A stretch of 20,080 bases of DNA from Candidatus Parvarchaeota archaeon (GTDB lineage Archaea; Nanobdellota; Nanobdellia; Parvarchaeales; Parvarchaeaceae), in contig DAHXLI010000027.1 in assembly GCA_027366075.1 (NCBI GenBank), positions 1 through 20,080 of the forward strand. Reading direction: 5' to 3'. Below are positions 14,456 through 20,080 of the stretch, one piece after another. Position 1 is the first letter of the stretch; every line of letters begins with the position of its first letter. Below the pieces are notes generated by a model. That model was not told where the DNA came from. It did no database searches and worked only from the letters and a program-made list of their open reading frames with translations. A program made the position numbers and the translations under genes.

Positions 14456-15820
14456 TCAATTTACAGAAAGAAGCTTAATTAAGCCGCCTAATCCTTTCGC
14501 ATTTTCTAGAGAATTAACAGATTCAAGTATTTTTTTCTTTTTTTCGTTTGAAATAAATCCTTCAGCAAGTTCATTAAACTTTTTCTCTATTTCTTTGTTT
14601 GTCATGGGATTGTAATGGTGCCCTCGCGGATCGTTTACAGTTTCAGAAATGGTCTTGCCCGAGACTAACTTTAGTGTGATTTTGTTAGCCACTCTTTTTG
14701 GGTACATGGCTGTTAGAGATTTATCTTCCGACACCTTTATTTTCTTCATAAAATCAATTATGTCTCTTTCCCTTAGCTTTTTAGCCGCATATGTGTTATT
14801 GTCTATTTTGCCGTCTAGAAATGCTCTCCCTACTATGTATGGAAGGCTATGGTCAGCAGTTTCTTTAGTTGTCGGATTCCATTTTGCAGGGTCATTTCCC
14901 AGTATGGTAAAGCCTGCTTCTTGAGTGGCTATATCGATGCTTACGATTTCTTTTATGTCATTTATTTTTTTCCTTAAACTTAGAGCCGCCCATATTGCAC
15001 TTTGAGAATGATATTCTGCAGGGAAGTATTTTATGCTTGTGTAATTTATTTTAAATTTTCCTCTTCTGCCTCCGAACAAGTCTATATTCATATCAAATTT
15101 TCCGGAAACTTGTTTCCAAAAACCCATCTCGCCTTCGAATATTGGAGCAGGACCCGTCATGCCCTCCCTAGCCAGCATGACCGAAAAAAGCGCGTTTCTG
15201 GCAGCTTCTGCAAACGAACAGCCTTTCCACATTGACAGTTCGCCAGCTCTAACCTGTCGCATCGTTATATGCGAATTTAAAGAAAGATTTACCGCTTGAG
15301 TAAGTTGTTTTATGTTCAAACCAAGAAGCTTCCCGGTAGAAAGTGCGACTGAAACTAGTCCGTAACAGACATGATCCCAACCGCGGTGTCTTATGTCTGC
15401 GGCGTCTGCAAGACGGCATTGTATCTCGTAAGCAAGCGCTATCGCAGTAATCAGATCTTTTCCAGTCGCGTCAGCACTTTCTGCAGAGGCTATGCATGCA
15501 GCGATGTTATCGCTCGGGTGTGCCGGTTCCTTTGATAAATAAGTATCATTATAGTCAAAATACCTAGTCATTATCCCGTTTACAAATGCAGCTAGCGGCG
15601 GTGTAGTAGTTTGCTTAGTGCCCCACAACGTCGCAGATTTTGTAGTTTCTATTTTCTCGGCTATTTTTCTTGTTATAACAGCGGGCTCTACTTTAAATCC
15701 GCCAATGGCGCAGCCCATCGTGTCTATTATCCTATTTTTAACGCTCCTTAGAGTTTCTTTGTCCAAGTCATCAAATTTTAAAGAATATGCATATGTACTA
15801 AGCTCCTCCGCAAGTGTCAT
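14456..15820 (-). CDS. prpD: MmgE/PrpD family protein, probable 2-methylcitrate dehydratase
   Basis: PrpD removes water from 2-methylcitrate to give 2-methyl-cis-aconitate. The 454 residues begin with the usual helical domain (LAEELSTYAYSLKFDDL...IIDTMGCAIGG at about 33-41). The family active-site region follows: NGIMTRYFDYNDTYL at 81-95 and HPSDNIAACIA at 101-111. The middle segment LLGLNIKQLTQAVNLSLNSH is typical of MmgE/PrpD. Near the end, RGHHYNPMTNKEIEKKFNELAEG is the usual Gly-His/NPMT-KF region. The family also includes cis-aconitate decarboxylase and iminodisuccinate epimerase, but the PrpB gene nearby favours the methylcitrate function. A TATA-like TACTTAAATATTCC (15851-15864) lies about 37 nt upstream, so there may be a short leader. 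It converges on the ComA-like gene with 2 nt between stops. Confidence 0.85.
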   Translation of the reverse strand: MTLAEELSTYAYSLKFDDLDKETLRSVKNRIIDTMGCAIGGFKVEPAVITRKIAEKIETTKSATLWGTKQTTTPPLAAFVNGIMTRYFDYNDTYLSKEPAHPSDNIAACIASAESADATGKDLITAIALAYEIQCRLADAADIRHRGWDHVCYGLVSVALSTGKLLGLNIKQLTQAVNLSLNSHITMRQVRAGELSMWKGCSFAEAARNALFSVMLAREGMTGPAPIFEGEMGFWKQVSGKFDMNIDLFGGRRGKFKINYTSIKYFPAEYHSQSAIWAALSLRKKINDIKEIVSIDIATQEAGFTILGNDPAKWNPTTKETADHSLPYIVGRAFLDGKIDNNTYAAKKLRERDIIDFMKKIKVSEDKSLTAMYPKRVANKITLKLVSGKTISETVNDPRGHHYNPMTNKEIEKKFNELAEGFISNEKKKKILESVNSLENAKGLGGLIKLLSVN

Positions 15821-15901
15821 AAGATTGATAACTAATTATCGTGCGGTCAATACTTAAATATTCCTTCTCAACAAAGTAATAAAAAAACCACCAAATTATG
15901 A

Positions 15902-15910
15902 TTTTTATTA
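15902..15910 (+). promoter_or_regulatory. TATA-like box of the M1 aminopeptidase gene
   Basis: TTTTTATTA is centred 25 nt before the ATG at 15931. It falls inside the longer open frame that begins at 15898, which argues against the upstream ATG. Confidence 0.45.
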
Positions 15911-15930
15911 TCATAATCTATAGTATAACC

Positions 15931-18444
15931 ATGGAGAATAATGACCATGAAAGCTTGGCGAGAAATGTAAGACCCAAAAATTATAAGTTATTTTTTGAAC
16001 CGAACTTTAGTTCGTTCAAGTCACATGGGATTGAGGAGATTGATGTTTCTATAATCGAAGCCACCGACTTGGTACGTTTAAACGCCAAAGAGCTCCAGAT
16101 ACTTAAAGCTACTGCCGTTATGGGCGGTAGAGAAGTGGCTGGTGCAGTAAAAGAAGTACCAAAAAAACAGGAGATAGAAATAAGTTTTACCGCTAAATTA
16201 AAAGGTGAAGTAAAGTTAAAGATAGAATTTATAGCGGACAATAACGAAAGAATGTACGGTTTTTCTAGGAGTAAATATAGGGTAAATGGAAAGGACGAAT
16301 ATCTATTGAGCTCGCAGTTTGAGGCTACGGATGCGAGGGCGGCATTTCCATGTATAGATGAGCCAGAATTCAAGGCGACATTCGATCTTTCTCTTAAAGT
16401 GGACAAAGAATTTGAAGCTGTATCCAATATGCCTAAAAAGAGTGAGAAGCTCGACGGCAAAAAGAAAATAGTTACTTTCTTTACCACGCCAATAATGTCT
16501 ACATATCTTTTATATCTTGGGGTTGGAAAATACGATATACTCAGCGATAACCTAGGCAAACTTAAGATAAGCGTATTTACAGTGCACGGAAAGAAAAAAT
16601 ACGCAAAAACCGCGCTAGAATACGCAAAGAAATTCATTGGATACTTTGAAGACTATTTTGGTATAAAATATCCCCTCCCAAAGCTAGACCTTCTCGCCAT
16701 ACCAGATTTCGCGAATGGTGCCATGGAAAACTGGGGAGCGATAACTTTCAGAGAAATCTACCTACTTAGAGATGAGAAGAGCCCTACGTCTGTAAGGAGA
16801 CAGATAGCAGAAAGTGTAGCGCACGAACTCGCCCACCAGTGGTTTGGGGATCTCGTTACTATGAAATGGTGGAATGATCTTTGGCTCAACGAGAGCTTTG
16901 CTACATTTATGAGTTACAAGGCAATGGACGCAATATTCCCAGAGTGGAAAGTATGGTTGGAGTATATGCTTTATGCATTTAACAGCGCATTCTCGGTGGA
17001 CGGCCTTAAAGCGACACATCCAATAAGCGTCCACGTACAGACAGCAGATGAGATAGAAGAAATATTTGATACTATAAGCTATAGAAAAGGCGGAAGCGTC
17101 CTCCACATGCTTGATGATTACGTTGGAAAGACGACTTTTAGGAAGGGACTTCATATTTATCTTGAGACTAATTCGTATAGGAATGCTACAAAATTCGATT
17201 TATGGAATGCTATAGAAAAGGCAGCGATCGCAGACGGTAAAAAACTCAATGTGCCAGAACTAATGCGCGCATGGATCGAAAAGATGGGTTACCCTGCGGT
17301 GCACGTTTCGACTAAAAACGATTTGTTTACATTAAAACAAAATAGATTCCTATTCTCTGGAGAAGAGGACGATAGATGGCCTCTGCCGATACATTATAAA
17401 ACGGAACACTCCGACAAGACTATACTAATGAAAGGAGACGAAACTGTTATTAGAGAACATTCCGATTGGATAAAACTTAATTATGGTCAACATGGGCTAT
17501 ATAAAGTAATATACGAAGATTTTATGCTAGAAAGACTAGGCAACCTTATCAAGAAAGGTGCTCTCCCGATAGAAGACGCCTGGGGCATAGAAAATGATCT
17601 GTTTTCAATTTTAAGGAGCGGTGGGTTAGATACTTCAAAATATCTTGATTTTATAAGCAGATTTTGTACCGATTCAAAATACCCACTAAGCGAAAGCGTG
17701 GTAATACATTTGGCCTGGCTTTATAGCATAAACTACGACAAGCTTCTTAGAGAAAAAGTAAGAGAAACCGGCATAAATTTTGGTGTCAGCTTACTAAAAA
17801 GTCTTGGTTGGAACTCAAATAAAACGGAAAACGACACGGTAAAGATGACAAGGATAGACGTAATAAGACTTCTAAGTATACTTAAAGAAGTGAACGTAAC
17901 AAAAAAACTCTTATCACTATTTGAAGCGGTAAAGAAGGGGGAAGACAAAATAGACCCAGATATATTGGATAATGTATACGCGGCAGCTGCACTTAACGCA
18001 GATAAAAAGACTTTCGACGAATTAATCCGGTTATACAAAAAAGTTAACTCTCCAAACGAGAAAACATTTATCCTATCTGCGTTAGGAAAATTAAGCGACC
18101 CAGCGTTACTAGTAAAGGCGTTAGATTTCCAAAAATCACGGGACGTTAGACCTCACGATTCTTGTGCGGTGTCCGTAGCAGCGACATATAATCCTACGGG
18201 CGGCAAGGTGCTGTTTAAATGGCTAAAAGAGAATTGGGCGTCTATACTAAAGAAATTCGACTCAGCCACTAAGATAGCAAATAATCAGCTTATTAGTCTA
18301 GCCGGAGTAAAGGACCCCACTTTGGCTAAAGAAATCGCCGGCTTTTTCTCCTCGAAAGGAAATTTTAGGGACGATTTAAAGTATCCGTTATATCAGACTT
18401 TAGAAGTGATAGGACTTAACATAACTTATCTAAAAAATAATTAG
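15931..18444 (+). CDS. M1 family zinc aminopeptidase (tricorn interacting factor F2/F3-like)
   Basis: It cuts single residues from the N-terminus of peptides in the cytoplasm, finishing what proteasome or tricorn peptidase leaves. The 837 residues are slightly longer than Thermoplasma F2/F3 (about 780). The exopeptidase motif GAMEN is at 263-267. The zinc site is HELAH at 298-302, with the third ligand Glu321 in LWLNESFATFM, and the catalytic Glu is 299. The N-terminal beta domain contains SSQFEATDARAAFPCIDEPEFK, the usual substrate-edge segment. The C-terminal 370 residues are the helical ERAP1-C-like domain. The frame is open from 15898, but the extra 11 residues (MIFIIIIYSIT) overlap the TATA-like box, so ATG 15931 is chosen. 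It is divergent from prpD. Confidence 0.95.
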   Translation: MENNDHESLARNVRPKNYKLFFEPNFSSFKSHGIEEIDVSIIEATDLVRLNAKELQILKATAVMGGREVAGAVKEVPKKQEIEISFTAKLKGEVKLKIEFIADNNERMYGFSRSKYRVNGKDEYLLSSQFEATDARAAFPCIDEPEFKATFDLSLKVDKEFEAVSNMPKKSEKLDGKKKIVTFFTTPIMSTYLLYLGVGKYDILSDNLGKLKISVFTVHGKKKYAKTALEYAKKFIGYFEDYFGIKYPLPKLDLLAIPDFANGAMENWGAITFREIYLLRDEKSPTSVRRQIAESVAHELAHQWFGDLVTMKWWNDLWLNESFATFMSYKAMDAIFPEWKVWLEYMLYAFNSAFSVDGLKATHPISVHVQTADEIEEIFDTISYRKGGSVLHMLDDYVGKTTFRKGLHIYLETNSYRNATKFDLWNAIEKAAIADGKKLNVPELMRAWIEKMGYPAVHVSTKNDLFTLKQNRFLFSGEEDDRWPLPIHYKTEHSDKTILMKGDETVIREHSDWIKLNYGQHGLYKVIYEDFMLERLGNLIKKGALPIEDAWGIENDLFSILRSGGLDTSKYLDFISRFCTDSKYPLSESVVIHLAWLYSINYDKLLREKVRETGINFGVSLLKSLGWNSNKTENDTVKMTRIDVIRLLSILKEVNVTKKLLSLFEAVKKGEDKIDPDILDNVYAAAALNADKKTFDELIRLYKKVNSPNEKTFILSALGKLSDPALLVKALDFQKSRDVRPHDSCAVSVAATYNPTGGKVLFKWLKENWASILKKFDSATKIANNQLISLAGVKDPTLAKEIAGFFSSKGNFRDDLKYPLYQTLEVIGLNITYLKNN

Positions 18445-18450
18445 AGCGAA

Positions 18451-18463
18451 CTAGATGATCTAG
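18451..18463. promoter_or_regulatory. Palindrome CTAGATgATCTAG, possible operator
   Basis: A perfect 6-bp inverted repeat with one central base, 7 nt after the aminopeptidase stop and about 20 nt before the AT-rich TATA region (18481-18490) of the aminotransferase gene. The position suits a regulator-binding site such as that of an Lrp-type factor, but it is a single copy and could be chance. Confidence 0.25.
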
Positions 18464-18516
18464 ATTTATAAATGCATTTTAAATATTTATGCGGCCTTAT
18501 CTTTAAGTATTTAAGT

Positions 18517-19770
18517 ATGAAAAATTACACGCACAAAAAAAAGAATGCAAAACAATCGAATAAATTAGAATTAGACAGTTTCTTTTCGAAAGGCGTAGAA
18601 AAAATGAGAGCTTCCGACATAAGAGATGCATTAAAACTAGTCGAGGGTAAAAGGATAATAAGTTTTGCTGGTGGACTCCCAGACCCGGAAACTTTTCCGA
18701 GGGAGGAGATTAGAGACATAATAAATATGTTAGAGTATTCAGATTTTTCTTCGTCTTTTCAGTATGGCGCGACATTAGGCATGATAGGATTAAGAAAAGA
18801 GCTGGCAAACTTTGTTTCTAAGCGTGGCATCATAAATGTGGATGAAGATAACATCCTTGTATCCGCTGGAAGCCAAGAAGCGATTTATATCCTGTGTTTT
18901 CTTCTTCTTAATCCAGGGGATGATATAATAGTCGAGGCCCCCACTTATGTTGCTGCATTGAATGCGATGAGATTAAAAAACCCCGTTTTACATGGTATAC
19001 CTCTAAAAAATAATGGCATGGACATAGAAGAATTAGAAAGAGAGCTCAAAGAAATTGAGGCTAAAGGAAGAAAGATAAAATTTATCTACACCATCCCGTC
19101 ATCACAAAATCCTAGCGGGATAACGATGAGCATGGAAAACAGGAAAAAACTTTTAAAAATCGCCGAAGAGCATAATATTTTAATAATAGAGGATGACGCA
19201 TACGGCTTTTTGGGTTTCGATGGAGACACTCCTGACGCAATAAAATCACTTGATACAAATGGGCGAGTAATATATACTTCAACTTTTAGTAAGATATTAG
19301 CACCCGGTTTTCGGCTTGGATGGGTAGTAGCAAATCCGGAGATAATATTAAAAATGGAATTACTGAAGCAAAGTATAGACCTTCACTCTTCTACATTCAC
19401 GCAGCGAATAGCACTAGAAACGTTAAGACGTGGCGTAATAGAGCGAAATATACCGAAAGTAAGGAAGCTTTACAAAGAAAAACGAGACGTTATGGTAAAA
19501 AGTATTAGGAGATGGTTCCCTAAAGATGTAAAATATCGTGTGCCGAATGGAGGCATGTTCATTTTTGTATGGCTAGATAGTCGAATAGATACACGCGAAC
19601 TATTGCCAGAGGCGGTAAAACGCGGAGTAGCATTTGTACCAGGGGCTGGGTTCTATCACGACGATAGCGGTAAAAATACAATGAGACTTAATTTCAGCCA
19701 ACCTTCGATAAGAGAAATAGAAGAAGGTATAAAAGTTTTAGGTACTCTTATAAAAGATAAGGCCGTGTAA
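18517..19770 (+). CDS. Class I PLP aminotransferase, LysN/2-aminoadipate transaminase-like
   Basis: A fold-type I aminotransferase of 417 residues close to the LysN/ARO8 group, which handles 2-aminoadipate, leucine and aromatic amino acids. The N-terminal SDIRDALKL...IISFAGGLPDPETFP is the group's hallmark. QYGATLGMIGLRKELA, VSAGSQEAIYILCFLLLNPGD, EAPTYVAALNAM, YTIPSSQNPSGITMS and IIEDDAYGFL follow. The PLP lysine is Lys259 in STFSKILAPGFRLGW, and the final substrate Arg is in MRLNFSQP. Because LysN-like enzymes have broad substrates, the exact one is not assigned. The open frame begins at 18472; ATG 18517 is preferred because it follows the AT-rich promoter region and avoids a hydrophobic stub (MHFKYLCGLIFKYLS). 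It could act with the lysine 6-aminotransferase at 3612-4934 in lysine breakdown (inference). Confidence 0.88.
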   Translation: MKNYTHKKKNAKQSNKLELDSFFSKGVEKMRASDIRDALKLVEGKRIISFAGGLPDPETFPREEIRDIINMLEYSDFSSSFQYGATLGMIGLRKELANFVSKRGIINVDEDNILVSAGSQEAIYILCFLLLNPGDDIIVEAPTYVAALNAMRLKNPVLHGIPLKNNGMDIEELERELKEIEAKGRKIKFIYTIPSSQNPSGITMSMENRKKLLKIAEEHNILIIEDDAYGFLGFDGDTPDAIKSLDTNGRVIYTSTFSKILAPGFRLGWVVANPEIILKMELLKQSIDLHSSTFTQRIALETLRRGVIERNIPKVRKLYKEKRDVMVKSIRRWFPKDVKYRVPNGGMFIFVWLDSRIDTRELLPEAVKRGVAFVPGAGFYHDDSGKNTMRLNFSQPSIREIEEGIKVLGTLIKDKAV

Positions 19771-19801
19771 TAATGCAAACAACATAATTATATCCTAACA
19801 T

Positions 19802-19879
19802 ATGAAAACGAGTTTCCTTATAATAACCGCAGCGATAGTCTCTGCAGTGCTTGCATTTAATCCATTCAAGTCCCTTTAA
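19802..19879 (+). CDS. Possible hydrophobic microprotein (25 aa)
   Basis: The ATG at 19802 opens a 25-codon frame, MKTSFLIITAAIVSAVLAFN and then PFKSL, ending in TAA. It would form one membrane helix with Lys at both ends. It also resembles a bare signal peptide. A TATA-like ATAATTATAT at 19784-19793 is close upstream, but its spacing of about 13 nt does not fit a leaderless start, so the transcript could begin inside the frame. It may be chance. Confidence 0.25.
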   Translation: MKTSFLIITAAIVSAVLAFNPFKSL

Positions 19880-19931
19880 TTTAAAATATGCTAGGCTTTT
19901 CTTTACGGCGATAGGTGTACGCCAGAAAGCT

Positions 19932-19939
19932 ATATATAC
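19932..19939 (+). promoter_or_regulatory. TATA box with purine-rich BRE before the last gene
   Basis: TATATATA is preceded by GAAAGC, which looks like a purine-rich BRE. It is centred about 33 nt before the ATG at 19969 and would give a leader of a few nucleotides. Confidence 0.55.
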
Positions 19940-19968
19940 TAGAAGAACTATCTATAAGTAGTTAATTA

Positions 19969-20080
19969 TGAAGGGAATAAGATATGGTAATGGATATAAA
20001 ACGTTCCTGTATTTGGCGCCTTTAGCCGCAATGCCGATATTCAGTAAATGGTACAGGCAGACTAAACTTGAGGATTTCTA
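19969..20080 (+). CDS. Unknown protein, 5' end only (3' partial)
   Basis: The ATG at 19969 opens a frame that is still open at the window end (37 residues). It begins MKGIRYGNGYKTFLYLAPLA and continues AMPIFSKWYRQTKLEDF. A short hydrophobic stretch (residues 13-25) lies between basic flanks, so it may be a membrane or exported protein. Family not recognised. A strong TATA box upstream supports a real gene. Confidence 0.5.

Noticed and set aside
1..20080. CRISPR arrays, tRNA or rRNA genes, insertion sequences and integrases
   Set aside because: I saw no regular direct repeats with spacers, no tRNA-like T-loop sequence in the gaps, and no transposase or recombinase motifs.

Overview
The window looks archaeal. 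It encodes an archaeal/eukaryotic-type tyrosyl-tRNA synthetase, an M1 aminopeptidase of the tricorn-interacting-factor type, a SWIM zinc-finger protein, a DUF981-like membrane protein, a ComA-like phosphosulfolactate synthase-family protein, and a secreted protein with the ESGLPSG repeats known from acidophile surface proteins. Most genes have a TATA-like box about 23-33 nt before the start codon and no Shine-Dalgarno sequence, which points to leaderless transcription. The gene mix suggests an acidophile-associated lineage (Thermoplasmatota or a DPANN group such as Micrarchaeota). I cannot fix the taxon from sequence alone.

Layout. (1) 1-1469: 3' part of a GC-richer gene for a large surface protein with two about 78-residue beta repeats and a glycoside-hydrolase-like barrel. 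(2) 1453-2159: a decayed region with a broken minus-strand C2H2 zinc-finger gene and a small hydrophobic ORF. (3) 2160-4934: tyrS (minus), a wrecked HAD phosphatase gene (plus) and a lysine 6-aminotransferase (minus). (4) 4988-6346: a two-gene unit of an unrecognised helical protein and a RIO/ABC1-like kinase. (5) 6371-7708: DEAD-box RNA helicase (minus). (6) 7796-11104: ABC exporter ATPase and permease, then a 14-TM DHA2-type MFS exporter. (7) 11112-12136: SWIM protein (minus) and DUF981-like membrane protein (plus). (8) 12205-15820: hot-dog thioesterase, PrpB-like lyase, ComA-like protein, and on the other strand MmgE/PrpD. (9) 15931-19770: M1 aminopeptidase and a LysN-like aminotransferase. 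(10) 19802-end: a tiny hydrophobic ORF and the 5' end of an unknown gene behind a clear TATA box.

How the genes may work together. PrpB and PrpD are consecutive steps of the methylcitrate route (propionyl-CoA use). A thioesterase and a ComA-like protein sit in the same cluster, and methylcitrate synthase is not in the window. The lysine 6-aminotransferase and the LysN-like aminotransferase could act at two steps of lysine breakdown through 2-aminoadipate, and the M1 peptidase could feed free amino acids into such routes. Together this suggests a peptide- and amino-acid-based lifestyle (inference). I found no single clearly new defence or mobile system. The most interesting signals are the ComA-like gene inside a methylcitrate cluster, the two decaying genes, the unknown-protein/kinase pair, and the short hydrophobic ORFs.
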